64,000 bases of DNA from assembly GCF_016865235.1 (NCBI RefSeq), contig NZ_CP064030.1, forward strand, positions 2,480,001 to 2,544,000, read 5' to 3'. The position numbers and the translations under genes are program-made. Each line of letters opens with the position of its first letter. The stretch's first letter is position 1. A model generated the notes under the pieces. It saw only the letters and a list, made by a program, of their open reading frames with translations, searched no databases and was not told where the DNA came from. Of the stretch, positions 1-8,423 are shown in pieces. Source of the stretch: Dyella caseinilytica. GTDB lineage: Bacteria; Pseudomonadota; Gammaproteobacteria; Xanthomonadales; Rhodanobacteraceae.

Positions 1-27
1 CTGAAAACCGGCACATAGTGCCTGAAA

Positions 28-1113
28 TCACGGATGCCGGCGAGCAAAGTCGTGCATGAAGGCCACCAGCGTCTGCACCGCTTCCAGCGGTACGGCGTTG
101 TACAGCGAGGCGCGCATGCCGCCCAGCGCCTTGTGTCCCTTCAGCGCCAACAAACCGGCCGCTTCCGATTCCTGCAGGAATGCGGCGTCGAGCGCACTGT
201 CGTGCAGCGTGAAGGGCACATTCATACGCGAGCGCACGGCCGGATCGATGGGATTGCGATAGAAACCGCCGGAGCCGTCGATGGTCGCATAGAGCAAGCT
301 GGCCTTTTGGCGGTTGCATTCGGCCATTGCGGACAATCCACCGTTCTCCTTCAGCCATTGGAAGGTCAGTCCGGCGAGATACCAGCCCCAGGTGTTAGGT
401 GTGTTGAGCATGGAATCGTTGGCGGCGTGTTCCGCATAACGGAAGATGCGGGCCATCGGGCGGCCGGGCCGGGCCAGCAAATCACGGCGAACGATGATCA
501 CGACCAGGCCGGAGGGTCCGATATTTTTCTGCGCGCCTGCGTAGATCAAACCGAAGCGGCTGACATCGATGGGGCCCGACAGAATGTCGGATGACATGTC
601 GGCCACCAAAGGAACGCCGCCGACATCCGGAATATCCTGAAACTCCACGCCGTGAATGGTTTCGTTGGTTGCAATGTGTACGTAGGCGGCGGACGGATCC
701 AGCTTCCACGTCTCGCGCGCGGGCATGCGCAGATAGTTATCGGACTTGCTGCTTGCCGCCACATTGACACGCACATAGGGTGCTGCTTCGCTGGCGGCCT
801 TTTCACTCCAGTGACCCGTGAGGATGTAATCGGCACTGTCGCCTTCGCTCGCCAGGTTCATCGGAATCTGCGCGAAGTGCTGAGTCGCTCCGCCCTGTTC
901 GAACAGCACGGCGTAATCGGGCGGAATGCCCATCAGTTGGCGCAAGTCGGCTTCCACTTGCTCAGCCATGGCGATAAAACGCTTGCCGCGATGAGATTGC
1001 TCCATCACCGATGCGCCACTGCCGTTCCAATCCAGCAGTTCGCGCTGCGCGCGCTCAAGCACCGGCAAAGGCAACGCCGCCGGACCTGCACTGAAATTCC
1101 ATACCCTGCTCAC
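28..1113 (-). CDS. serC: Phosphoserine aminotransferase SerC
   Basis: PLP-dependent class V aminotransferase. It converts 3-phosphohydroxypyruvate and glutamate to phosphoserine in serine biosynthesis, and also acts in pyridoxal phosphate synthesis. The protein opens with VWNFSAGPAALP, the typical SerC N-terminus, and has the PLP-lysine motif YAGAQKNIGPSG with Lys196 as the Schiff-base residue. Length is about 361 aa, normal for the family. I chose the GTG at 1113: it places the family N-terminus right after the start and has a GGGGAA stretch upstream, whereas the in-frame ATG at 1131 and the longer frame to 1167 have no Shine-Dalgarno and add non-conserved residues. Upstream on the same strand lies the FHA gene; the gene that would follow serC is outside the window. 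Family assignment is very secure, the exact start less so. Confidence 0.96.
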   Translation of the reverse strand: MSRVWNFSAGPAALPLPVLERAQRELLDWNGSGASVMEQSHRGKRFIAMAEQVEADLRQLMGIPPDYAVLFEQGGATQHFAQIPMNLASEGDSADYILTGHWSEKAASEAAPYVRVNVAASSKSDNYLRMPARETWKLDPSAAYVHIATNETIHGVEFQDIPDVGGVPLVADMSSDILSGPIDVSRFGLIYAGAQKNIGPSGLVVIIVRRDLLARPGRPMARIFRYAEHAANDSMLNTPNTWGWYLAGLTFQWLKENGGLSAMAECNRQKASLLYATIDGSGGFYRNPIDPAVRSRMNVPFTLHDSALDAAFLQESEAAGLLALKGHKALGGMRASLYNAVPLEAVQTLVAFMHDFARRHP

Positions 1114-1203
1114 GCACCGGTTCCCCGTCATGGATGATCGATGCATTATGCCGCGCCGCAGCAACACATCGTCAACGGGATCCGTGTAAATGCCTCGGAT
1201 TTG

Positions 1204-1974
1204 TCAGAAGTGCAGCAGCAGCATCAAGGCAATGCCCAGGGCCAGCACGGCTGCAGTCACGATCAGCCACCAGACTTCACCGCGCGGGCCAGCGGTATCT
1301 TCCGGCAAAGGCTCAGGCTTGGGCTCGGGAATCACGATTTCCGGCTCAGGCTCCAGCCCTGGCGCATCGATCAGGAAACGGTGCATGCCGATGCCGATCT
1401 GGTCACCGGGCAGCAGCACGGTCTGCTGGACGGCGATACCGTTGACGCGAGCCGGGTAGCGGCCATCGATCATCTGTTCGGTTTCCATGCAAAGTCGTCC
1501 GTCGCGCCAAAAGATCGTAAGCGTGACGATTTCGCCTTGCGGAAGATCCAGTGGTGCCCTGCCCTTTGGCCCGAGTTCCAGACGCTCATCCAATGGCAAC
1601 ACCTGGCCGGACAACGGTCCGGCAACAGCGCGCAGCGCCACTGTTGAGCGTTCCAATTCCGGCATCGGCGTGGATGTGCGGTTGGCAGGATCCTCGTCCG
1701 CGCAGAGCTGCATGCGGCAATCACCGACGCTCAGCACGTCGCCGGGACGCAGGATCGCCCGCTCACGGACCGGGCGGGCATTCACATAGACCCGGGTGGT
1801 TTCCGGCAACACTTCGAGCACCCAGCCACGGCGGTCAAGACGGATAAGCAAGTGGTGCGGCGCAGCCTGACTCGCCGCCAAAATCAGATCATTGCCGGGG
1901 TCGCTGCCGATGCGCAGGACCGCCTGGTTCCATTGGAAACCTGCCCGGTTGGAATGGGGAAACTCAATGCGCAT
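1204..1974 (-). CDS. FHA-domain protein with C-terminal membrane anchor
   Basis: A 256-aa protein with a forkhead-associated fold at the N-terminus (residues about 20-95, with RIGSDPGNDLIL matching the FHA GR/RIGSD signature) and a second, more degenerate FHA-like segment (about 115-210, including the GDQIGIGMHRFLI stretch). A short Pro/Glu linker (PEPEIVIPEPKPEPLPED) leads to a single transmembrane helix at the extreme C-terminus, ending LLLHF. FHA domains bind phosphothreonine peptides. The topology suggests a cytoplasmic phospho-reader tethered to the inner membrane by its tail. No kinase, phosphatase or secretion gene is next to it, so the partner cannot be read from context. It lies 90 bases upstream of serC on the same strand and may be co-transcribed with it. 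Specific function unknown. Confidence 0.85.
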   Translation of the reverse strand: MRIEFPHSNRAGFQWNQAVLRIGSDPGNDLILAASQAAPHHLLIRLDRRGWVLEVLPETTRVYVNARPVRERAILRPGDVLSVGDCRMQLCADEDPANRTSTPMPELERSTVALRAVAGPLSGQVLPLDERLELGPKGRAPLDLPQGEIVTLTIFWRDGRLCMETEQMIDGRYPARVNGIAVQQTVLLPGDQIGIGMHRFLIDAPGLEPEPEIVIPEPKPEPLPEDTAGPRGEVWWLIVTAAVLALGIALMLLLHF

Positions 1975-2074
1975 GAAATGACCGACGGCGTGACGGCGCG
2001 ACTCTAACAGAAGCGTAGGAACTATCGGCAGGGATTACGCTTTATCATGCGCAGCTCGTTTTCTGAGATTCACC

Positions 2075-2353
2075 ATGGCAAGCATCGATATCCGTCGCCC
2101 GCACCGTCTTCCCCTGTCCGACGCCCACGCTCTGATCGATAAGGTCGCCGCGCGCATGCGCGAGAAATTCGAGGTGAAGACGCAATGGCAGAACAACGAT
2201 GTACTGGCTTTTGAGCGCTCAGGCATCAACGGCAAAATTGCTATTGGCGACGATGAAATCCATGTGAGCGCCCAGCTCGGCATGCTGTTTTCCCCACTCA
2301 AGGGCATGATCGAGCAGGAAATAAGGCGCAAGCTGGACGAGCACTTCGCCTAA
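2075..2353 (+). CDS. Polyhydroxyalkanoic acid system family protein
   Basis: A 92-aa cytoplasmic protein beginning with ATG after a weak ribosome site. It matches the small family called polyhydroxyalkanoic acid system protein (PHA_gran_rgn), which is common in Xanthomonadaceae, by the N-terminal SIDIRRPHRLPLSDAHALID segment and the C-terminal MIEQEIRRKLDEHFA end. Family members were named because some lie near PHA synthase genes; here no PHA synthase or depolymerase is in the window, so a role in storage granules is only by family name. It diverges from the FHA gene and is followed by infA with its own promoter. Confidence 0.8.
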   Translation: MASIDIRRPHRLPLSDAHALIDKVAARMREKFEVKTQWQNNDVLAFERSGINGKIAIGDDEIHVSAQLGMLFSPLKGMIEQEIRRKLDEHFA

Positions 2354-2525
2354 GGTCATGCGCCTGCTCAAGCTCGGAGTGTGCCCAGGAAACGTTCCGC
2401 CCCTAGCTCGACCCCAAAATGCCGAGCTGGGGTTCAGCACTCCCTGGTTGCCGATTCGCAGACATGAATGCCCCCATCGAGAGGTGGAGAAGGCTCGAGT
2501 AAGCGTCATTCTCCTTAACACTTCT

Positions 2526-2553
2526 TTGACCGGGCCCCGATCCGTGGCATAAT
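2526..2553 (+). promoter_or_regulatory. Sigma-70 promoter for infA
   Basis: TTGACC at 2526-2531 and CATAAT at 2548-2553 are separated by 16 bases, close to the sigma-70 consensus. The expected start near 2560 gives a short leader to the infA ATG at 2598. The preceding 170 bases from the PHA-system gene hold a weak ACCCC/GGGGT stem (2411-2432) but no gene. Confidence 0.7.
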
Positions 2554-2597
2554 CGACGGCTTACGCGGCCATGGTGGCCTGCGCGAATCCGGAACGC

Positions 2598-2816
2598 ATG
2601 GCCAAAGACGACGTCATTGAAATGGAAGGCACGGTGGTGGAAACCCTGCCTAACACCATGTTTCGTGTGCAGCTGGAAAACGGCCACATCGTGATCGCCC
2701 ATATCTCGGGCCGCATGCGCAAACATTACATTCGCATCCTGACGGGCGACAAGGTGAAGGTGGAAATGACGCCTTACGACCTCACCAAGGGCCGCATCAC
2801 CTACCGCATGAAATAA
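2598..2816 (+). CDS. infA: Translation initiation factor IF-1
   Basis: A 72-aa S1/OB-fold protein that binds the ribosomal A site and, with IF-2 and IF-3, directs initiator tRNA to the 30S subunit. The full sequence from MAKDDVIEMEGTVVETLPN to the C-terminal LTKGRITYRMK is near-identical to proteobacterial IF-1. The correct start is the ATG at 2598; an in-frame ATG 27 bases upstream would add nine residues not found in the family. It has its own promoter upstream and an intrinsic terminator downstream, so it is a single-gene unit lying tail to tail with clpA. Confidence 0.97.
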   Translation: MAKDDVIEMEGTVVETLPNTMFRVQLENGHIVIAHISGRMRKHYIRILTGDKVKVEMTPYDLTKGRITYRMK

Positions 2817-2847
2817 CTTTGGTTGCAGCGCGTGCCGCGCTGACCAT

Positions 2848-2876
2848 GAAAAAGCCGCGCGGTGCGCGGCTTTTTT
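2848..2876. terminator. Intrinsic terminator shared by infA and clpA
   Basis: GCCGCGC (2854-2860) and GCGCGGC (2864-2870) form a 7-bp GC stem with a three-base loop. Six T follow on the plus strand and an A-run precedes it, so it can terminate infA (plus) and also act on leftward transcription from clpA. Confidence 0.85.
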
Positions 2877-2916
2877 CGTCTTGTCGATTTAGCCATTCCT
2901 GGCCTCGGATCTACAT

Positions 2917-2954
2917 TTGTCCGTCACCCCGGCGAAGGCCGGGACGACGGACAA
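2917..2954. repeat. REP-like palindrome between infA and clpA
   Basis: TTGTCCGTC (2917-2925) and GACGGACAA (2946-2954) flank an inner CCCCGGC-gaa-GGCCGGG core, giving an almost perfect palindrome. It resembles the dispersed extragenic palindromes built on CACCCCGGCGAAGGCCGGGG found in many proteobacteria. Confidence 0.6.
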
Positions 2955-3008
2955 CATTGACAGCCAGACAGAAGTTCACGACTGACCAGCTTTCCCGATG
3001 GTTGCGTC

Positions 3009-5279
3009 TCAGGACACCGCCGCCGGCATCGGTTCGGCTGCCTCAGTATTCACCTGTAGCTCGCCATCGCGCACGCTCAGCATCACCTTGCCACCCTCGG
3101 CCAACTTGCCGAACAGCAGTTCGTCGGCCAGCGAGCGCTTGACCTTCTCCTGAATCACGCGGGCCATCGGGCGGGCACCCATCTGCGGGTCGAAACCGTG
3201 CTCGGCCAGCCAACGGCGAGCGTCGGCATCGACATCCAGGCTGACATGCTTCTCACTGAGCTGCGATTCCAGCTCGATCAGGAACTTGTCGACCACGCGC
3301 AAGATATGGTCGAAGTCCAGCGCATTGAACTGGATGATCGCATCCAGACGATTGCGGAACTCCGGCGTGAAGCTGCGGCGAATCACTTCCATCGCGTCCA
3401 TCGAATGGTTCTGCTTGACGAAGCCAATGCCACGGCGTGAAGCCTGCTGTGCACCGGCGTTGGTGGTCATCACCACGATCACATTCTTGAAGTTGGCTTC
3501 GCGGCCGTTGGTGTCGGTAAGCACGCCACGATCCATTACCTGCAGCAGGATGTTGAACACATCCGGATGCGCCTTCTCGATTTCGTCCAGCAACAACACG
3601 GCGTGCGGGTGCTTGGTGACGGCCTCGGTAAGCAGACCGCCCTGGTCGAAGCCAACGTAGCCTGGAGGTGCGCCAACCAGGCGCGAGACGGAATGCGCTT
3701 CCATGTACTCGGACATGTCAAAGCGGATCATCTCGATGCCCAATTGCATCGCTAATTGCTTGGTGACCTCGGTCTTGCCCACGCCGGTGGGGCCGGCCAG
3801 CAGGAAGCAACCGATCGGCTTGGACGGATCGGCCAGACCCGAGCGCGCCATCTTGATAGATGCAGCAAGCGCTTCGATCGCCGCATCCTGACCAAACACC
3901 ACCATCTTGAGGTTACGTTCCAGGTTCTTGAGCACGTCACGGTCAGAGGCCGAAACCTGCTTGGCCGGGATGCGCGCCATCTTGGCGACGATGTATTCGA
4001 CTTCAGGCACATCAACCTTGCCGGTGCGCTGATCGACCGGCAGCAGGCGCTGACGCGCACCGGCCTCATCGATCACGTCGATGGCCTTGTCCGGCAGCAA
4101 ACGATCCGGAATGTGCTTGACGGACAGATCCACCGCCGCCTTCAGCGCTTCCACCGTATAGGTGACGCCGTGATGCTCCTCGAAGCGTGACTTCAGACCC
4201 TTCAGGATTTCCAGGCTATCGGCCACGCTCGGCTCGACCACGTCGATCTTCTGGAAGCGACGGGCCAGCGCACGGTCCTTCTCGAAAATGCCGCGAAATT
4301 CCTGGAAAGTGGTCGAACCGATGCAGCGCAGCTCGCCCGAGGCCAGCATCGGCTTGATCAGGTTGCTGGCATCCATGGTGCCGCCAGAGGCGGAACCCGC
4401 GCCGATGATGGTGTGAATCTCGTCGATGAAGAGAATCGCACCGGGCTGCTTCTTCAGCTGATTGATCACCGCCTTGAGGCGCTTCTCAAAATCGCCGCGA
4501 TACTTGGTGCCAGCCACCAGTGCGCCGAGATCCAGCGCCCAAATGGTGGCGTTTTCCAGCACCTCGGGCACTTCGCCATCCACGATGCGCTTGGCCAGGC
4601 CTTCAGCCAGGGCGGTCTTGCCCACGCCGGCCTCGCCGACATAGAGCGGGTTGTTCTTGCGGCGACGGCACAGCACCTGAACGGTGCGCTCGATCTCGTC
4701 CTGGCGACCGATCAGCGGATCGATCTTGCCTTCCAGCGCCAGCTCGTTGAGGTTGGAGGCGTATTCGCTGAGCGGATTGCCCTTGCCCTCGCCACCTTCC
4801 TCGGCTTCCCGGTCAGCGCCGGACATGCCCGGGGACGGCTCGTCGCCAATTTTGGCAATGCCGTGCGAGATGTAGTTGACCACGTCCAGCCGCGTGATTT
4901 CCTGCTGATGCAGGAAGTACACGGCGTGCGAATCCTTCTCACCGAAGATCGCCACCAGCACGTTGGCACCGGTGACTTCCTTACGGCCGGAAGACTGCAC
5001 GTGGTACACCGCGCGTTGCAGCACGCGCTGGAACCCGAGCGTGGGCTGGGTATCGCGCTCGTCGCCGTGCGGCAGTACCGGCACGGTCTCGGCGATGATT
5101 TTTTCCAGCTCATGGGTGAGTCGCGGAAGATCCGCGCCGCAGGCTCGCAGGGCGCCCAGCGCCGACTGGTTCTCGGTGAGGGCGAGCAACAGGTGCTCGA
5201 CCGTCATGAACTCATGGCGTTGTTCGCGGGCCTGCTTGTAGCACTGGCCGATGGTGACTTCGAGATCCTTGCTGAACAT
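3009..5279 (-). CDS. clpA: ATP-dependent Clp protease ATP-binding subunit ClpA
   Basis: A 756-aa AAA+ unfoldase that feeds substrates to ClpP. Domains in order: N-domain (about 1-145) with the ClpS-docking fold, a short acidic linker rich in E and G (155-168), AAA1 with Walker A GEAGVGKT at 215-222 and Walker B ILFIDEIH, AAA2 with Walker A GPTGVGKT at 496-503 and Walker B VLLLDEIE, then the C-terminal sensor-2 domain. The ClpP-binding tripeptide is IGF in RRGIGFVKQ. There is no middle coiled coil, which separates it from ClpB. It sits 120 bases downstream of clpS on the same strand, so the N-degron adaptor and the unfoldase are probably expressed together. clpP is not in the window. Confidence 0.98.
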   Translation of the reverse strand: MFSKDLEVTIGQCYKQAREQRHEFMTVEHLLLALTENQSALGALRACGADLPRLTHELEKIIAETVPVLPHGDERDTQPTLGFQRVLQRAVYHVQSSGRKEVTGANVLVAIFGEKDSHAVYFLHQQEITRLDVVNYISHGIAKIGDEPSPGMSGADREAEEGGEGKGNPLSEYASNLNELALEGKIDPLIGRQDEIERTVQVLCRRRKNNPLYVGEAGVGKTALAEGLAKRIVDGEVPEVLENATIWALDLGALVAGTKYRGDFEKRLKAVINQLKKQPGAILFIDEIHTIIGAGSASGGTMDASNLIKPMLASGELRCIGSTTFQEFRGIFEKDRALARRFQKIDVVEPSVADSLEILKGLKSRFEEHHGVTYTVEALKAAVDLSVKHIPDRLLPDKAIDVIDEAGARQRLLPVDQRTGKVDVPEVEYIVAKMARIPAKQVSASDRDVLKNLERNLKMVVFGQDAAIEALAASIKMARSGLADPSKPIGCFLLAGPTGVGKTEVTKQLAMQLGIEMIRFDMSEYMEAHSVSRLVGAPPGYVGFDQGGLLTEAVTKHPHAVLLLDEIEKAHPDVFNILLQVMDRGVLTDTNGREANFKNVIVVMTTNAGAQQASRRGIGFVKQNHSMDAMEVIRRSFTPEFRNRLDAIIQFNALDFDHILRVVDKFLIELESQLSEKHVSLDVDADARRWLAEHGFDPQMGARPMARVIQEKVKRSLADELLFGKLAEGGKVMLSVRDGELQVNTEAAEPMPAAVS

Positions 5280-5399
5280 CCGGACCTACTCCGCTGCGAT
5301 GGTGGGGCGGCTCTACCGCGTTGGATGCAAAATGGGGGCCAAAAACGCCTGATCAATATCTACACATAACGGCTGTCATGCAGAAATGTTGAACAGATT

Positions 5400-5729
5400 T
5401 CAAACCTTTTCCATTGTGCATAACAGAGGATGCTGGTTGGCACGTGAATACTCGTTCACCTGCGTGACTTTGGTTTCAGCCACCTCGCGGGTAAACACCC
5501 CGCACACGCCCTTACCGCGGGTGTGTACGTGCAACATGATCTGTACGGCTTTTTCCTGGTCCATCCCGAAGAAACTGCGCAATACCTCGACTACAAAGTC
5601 CATCGGTGTGAAATCGTCGTTCAGCAGCAACACCTGAAACAGCGGGGGGCGCGCTACTTCAGGCTTGGATACTTCAACGGCAAGACCATGTCCACCGTTG
5701 TGTTGTTCTTGTTCGGATTCGTTCGCCAT
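5400..5729 (-). CDS. clpS: ATP-dependent Clp protease adaptor ClpS
   Basis: A 109-aa adaptor that binds N-degron residues (Leu, Phe, Tyr, Trp) and delivers such proteins to ClpA. The conserved core LLLNDDFTPMDFVVEVLRSF holds the N-degron pocket (Asn-Asp pair and Met), followed by the HVHTRGKGVCG loop that docks on the ClpA N-domain. The N-terminal 28 residues are polar and disordered, as in other ClpS proteins, where they are threaded into ClpA. The start codon lies only six bases from the arm of a palindromic element (5736-6025), so the ribosome site and promoter must be in or beyond that element. clpA follows. Confidence 0.97.
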   Translation of the reverse strand: MANESEQEQHNGGHGLAVEVSKPEVARPPLFQVLLLNDDFTPMDFVVEVLRSFFGMDQEKAVQIMLHVHTRGKGVCGVFTREVAETKVTQVNEYSRANQHPLLCTMEKV

Positions 5730-5735
5730 GCTTGT

Positions 5736-6025
5736 AAGGATGCTCTGATCAATTCTGCGTAGGTGTCACCGGTTCTGTCCGTTCGCAGGCCACAGGACCA
5801 TCGGCGAAGGCAGACTGGTCGTCTGTCGAGACGATGGACCGAAGGTATGCGGACGGACAGAACCGGTCCCACATACAAATTTTAAATGATGGGGTGATGT
5901 CCAGAAGGCTCTCACGCCGTGCCGCGCGGCTTGAAAAGGCGCCCGGCTTTCCCTGTGCCGCGCAACAAACCCTGAGAGCCTTCTGGACATCATGCCACCC
6001 ACACAGAATTGATCAGAGCATCCTT
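5736..6025. mobile_element. Putative non-autonomous palindromic (MITE-like) element
   Basis: A 22-bp perfect inverted repeat bounds this block: 5736-5757 and 6004-6025 (core GCTCTGATCAATTC), with imperfect pairing continuing about 11 bp inward. Inside are two further long hairpins. The first has 20-bp arms at 5768-5787 and 5848-5867 (19/20 matched, core ACCGGTTCTGTCCG) with extra pairing inside. The second has perfect 20-bp arms at 5895-5914 and 5973-5992 (core GTCCAGAAGGCTCTC). No credible gene lies within it and I see no clear target-site duplication. It fills the whole space between clpS and the nudJ leader. A MITE is my best guess; a natural divergent regulatory region is the alternative. 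Confidence 0.5.
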
Positions 6026-6149
6026 TCGGGTTTGCGTTTGCTCAAGTGCAGTATACGCCCAGGCGAACGATCCTCCTCGACGGCCGCACTTGAGGTAATG
6101 GCACAATAACGCCATTTCCAGTACCTCCTTTGGGCCAAATTGACCCCTG

Positions 6150-6641
6150 ATGACAGAAGCTGACAGTTCCAGTAACGACGTGTGGCGCCCTCACGTCACC
6201 GTCGCGTGCGTGGTTGCCGATGGCGACCGCTACCTTATGGTGGAAGAGGAAGTTAACGGCCAAGTCGCCTACAACCAGCCAGCCGGCCATCTGGACGATT
6301 GCGAGAGCCTGCTGCAGGCCGCCGTGCGCGAGACGCGCGAGGAGACCGGCTGGACCGTCGCCCTCACCCACCTGATCGGTATCCATCAGTGGCGCAGCAA
6401 GGAACATGGCGATGTGGTGCTGCGTTTCAGCTTCGCCGCCAAACCTTTAAGCCATGATCCTCAGCAACCACTGGATACTGGCATCCGCCGGGCACTGTGG
6501 CTCACTCGCGGTGAGATTGCCGGCCTTGGCGACCATCTGCGCAGCCCGATGGTGCTGATGAGCATCGATGACTGGCTGGCCGGCCAGCGCCTGCCCCTGT
6601 CGCTCGTCGCCAATCTGATGCCAGGCGGTGGGCAGCCATGA
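6150..6641 (+). CDS. nudJ: NUDIX hydrolase NudJ, thiamine/nucleotide pyrophosphatase type
   Basis: A 163-aa NUDIX protein. The full NUDIX box is present at residues 46-68 (G-x5-E-x7-RE-x2-EE-x-G-W, beginning GHLDDCE). Family members in this position hydrolyse nucleoside tri- and diphosphates and hydroxymethylpyrimidine pyrophosphate. The call as NudJ rests on the box plus synteny: as in Escherichia coli, it is directly followed by mnmA and hflD. Its TGA overlaps the mnmA ATG by four bases, indicating translational coupling. No strong Shine-Dalgarno is seen before the ATG at 6150. Confidence 0.9.
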   Translation: MTEADSSSNDVWRPHVTVACVVADGDRYLMVEEEVNGQVAYNQPAGHLDDCESLLQAAVRETREETGWTVALTHLIGIHQWRSKEHGDVVLRFSFAAKPLSHDPQQPLDTGIRRALWLTRGEIAGLGDHLRSPMVLMSIDDWLAGQRLPLSLVANLMPGGGQP

Positions 6642-7765
6642 AGGTGATGCTCGGCATCTCCGGCGGCGTCGATTCATCGGTCGCCGCGCTGCTTCTGCAA
6701 CGGGCCGGTTACGAGGTTGAAGGTCTGTTCATGCAGAACTGGGAGGAGGACGACCGCAGCGGGCCATGTACCGCCGACGCGGACCGCAAGGACGCCGTGG
6801 CCGTCTGCGGGCGGCTGGGCATGCCCTTCCACGCCCGAAATTTCGCTGCCGAGTATTGGGACGGCGTGTTCGAGCACTTCCTGGCTGAGTACCGCGCCGG
6901 CCGTACGCCCAATCCGGATGTGCTCTGCAACCGCGAGATCAAGTTCAAGACCTTCCTGGACGAAGCCCGCGCCCTGGGCGCGGAGAAGATCGCCACCGGC
7001 CATTACGCCCGGGTCGACTGCCTGGATGGTCGCTACCGCCTGCTGCGCGCCGTGGATAACAGCAAAGACCAGACCTACTTTCTGCACGCGCTCGGGCAGC
7101 AACAGCTGTCTGCGACCTTGTTCCCGGTAGGTGACATCGAGAAATCCCGCGTACGCGAGATGGCTCGCGAAGCCGCCCTGCCTACACACGCCAAGAAGGA
7201 CTCCACCGGCATCTGCTTTATCGGCGAGCGCGATTTTCGGCAATTTCTGACCCAATACATCCCTGCCCGCCCTGGCGAGATGCGCAGCCCCGACGGACAG
7301 CTCATCGGCGAGCATCAGGGCGTGATGTATTACACCCTGGGGCAACGCAACGGCTTGGGCATTGGCGGCCGTCAGCATGCCGGCGGCGAGCCCTGGTACG
7401 TGGTCGGCAAGGATGTCGCAGCCAATGTGCTGTTCGTAGCCCAAGGCGGCGAAAACCGGTGGTTGCACTCGCAACGGCTGGTTGCCGAATCGCCGACCTG
7501 GACGGCTGGCGCACCGCCCGCATCCGAATTTCGCTGCACCGCCAAGACCCGCTACCGCCAACATGATCAGGCCTGTGTCGTGTCTATCCACGACAATCAG
7601 GTGGAGGTGCATTTCGACCAGCCACAGCGCGCCGTCACCCCAGGTCAATCCGTGGTGTTCTACGCCGGCGACGAATGCCTGGGTGGCGCAGTGATCGCCG
7701 CTACGGATGCCGCCTATGGCGGTCTGCCACAAAATGAAATAACAAGAGTGACGCAGCGTGTTTGA
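6638..7765 (+). CDS. mnmA: tRNA-specific 2-thiouridylase MnmA
   Basis: A 375-aa enzyme that puts sulfur on C2 of U34 in tRNA Lys, Glu and Gln, taking persulfide from the TusE relay. The PP-loop SGGVDSS lies at residues 8-14. The catalytic cysteines are Cys97 (in NPDVLCNRE) and Cys193 (in STGICFIGERDF). Its length and the C-terminal beta-barrel domain are normal. It overlaps nudJ by four bases and hflD by eight, so the three genes form one coupled operon. Confidence 0.98.
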   Translation: MKVMLGISGGVDSSVAALLLQRAGYEVEGLFMQNWEEDDRSGPCTADADRKDAVAVCGRLGMPFHARNFAAEYWDGVFEHFLAEYRAGRTPNPDVLCNREIKFKTFLDEARALGAEKIATGHYARVDCLDGRYRLLRAVDNSKDQTYFLHALGQQQLSATLFPVGDIEKSRVREMAREAALPTHAKKDSTGICFIGERDFRQFLTQYIPARPGEMRSPDGQLIGEHQGVMYYTLGQRNGLGIGGRQHAGGEPWYVVGKDVAANVLFVAQGGENRWLHSQRLVAESPTWTAGAPPASEFRCTAKTRYRQHDQACVVSIHDNQVEVHFDQPQRAVTPGQSVVFYAGDECLGGAVIAATDAAYGGLPQNEITRVTQRV

Positions 7766-8399
7766 AACTTTTGCCATCAATGAGGAACGTGTCCTGGCGC
7801 TGGCCGGTCTGTTCCAGGCCTCTGCCATCGCCCATCAGCTGGCGAACGAAGGCCGTTGCGACGACTTGGCGCTGGACGCCAGCCTTGCCAGCGTGTTTCG
7901 CATCGATGCGCCATCGGTGATTGGCGTGTATGGCAACGTATCAGGCTTACGTGTCGGCCTGCGCACCCTGATCGGGCAACTGGACGAAAACAGCCGCGAC
8001 ATAGCAGTCACGCGTATGGTGGTGACCGTCATGCGCCTGGAGCGCAGCCTGGCGCATCACAAGGATCTGCTCGACGAACTGCAACAAGGCATCGTGTCAG
8101 CCAAGCGGCAAGTTGACCATTTTGGCTTGAATTCGCCGCAGGTTTTCAGCCGCTTGGCCGAACTTTACGCAGGTACGCTTTCGACGTTGCGCCCACGCGT
8201 AATGGTCACCGGCAATCCGCAGTGGTTACAGCAACCGGTGCTGGTCGAGCGGGTGCGGGCAAGCCTGCTGGCTGCCGTGCGCTCAGCGGTGCTGTGGCGG
8301 CAGATCGGCGGACGGCAATGGCAGCTGCTGTTCCATCGACGCCAGTGCAGCATGCTGGCTCGCGGATTGCTGACAGGTACTACGCTCGATAATCGCTAA
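7758..8399 (+). CDS. hflD: HflD homolog (DUF489), lysogenization regulator family
   Basis: A 213-aa helical peripheral membrane protein. The N-terminus ERVLALAGLFQASAIAHQLA and the segment LERSLAHHKDLLDELQQGI are typical of HflD. In E. coli the protein binds phage lambda CII at the membrane; its normal cellular role is not settled. It begins with GTG at 7758, overlapping the end of mnmA. In E. coli purB follows; here the next gene is a convergent NADH dehydrogenase, so that linkage is lost. Confidence 0.93.
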   Translation: MFETFAINEERVLALAGLFQASAIAHQLANEGRCDDLALDASLASVFRIDAPSVIGVYGNVSGLRVGLRTLIGQLDENSRDIAVTRMVVTVMRLERSLAHHKDLLDELQQGIVSAKRQVDHFGLNSPQVFSRLAELYAGTLSTLRPRVMVTGNPQWLQQPVLVERVRASLLAAVRSAVLWRQIGGRQWQLLFHRRQCSMLARGLLTGTTLDNR

Positions 8400-8423
8400 C
8401 TGGTGGTAGGTCGGGTCCCTGCA

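Noticed and set aside
5766..6109. Short frames within the palindromic element upstream of clpS
   Set aside because: They run through both arms of hairpins and mirror each other in translation, so they reflect the inverted repeats rather than genes.
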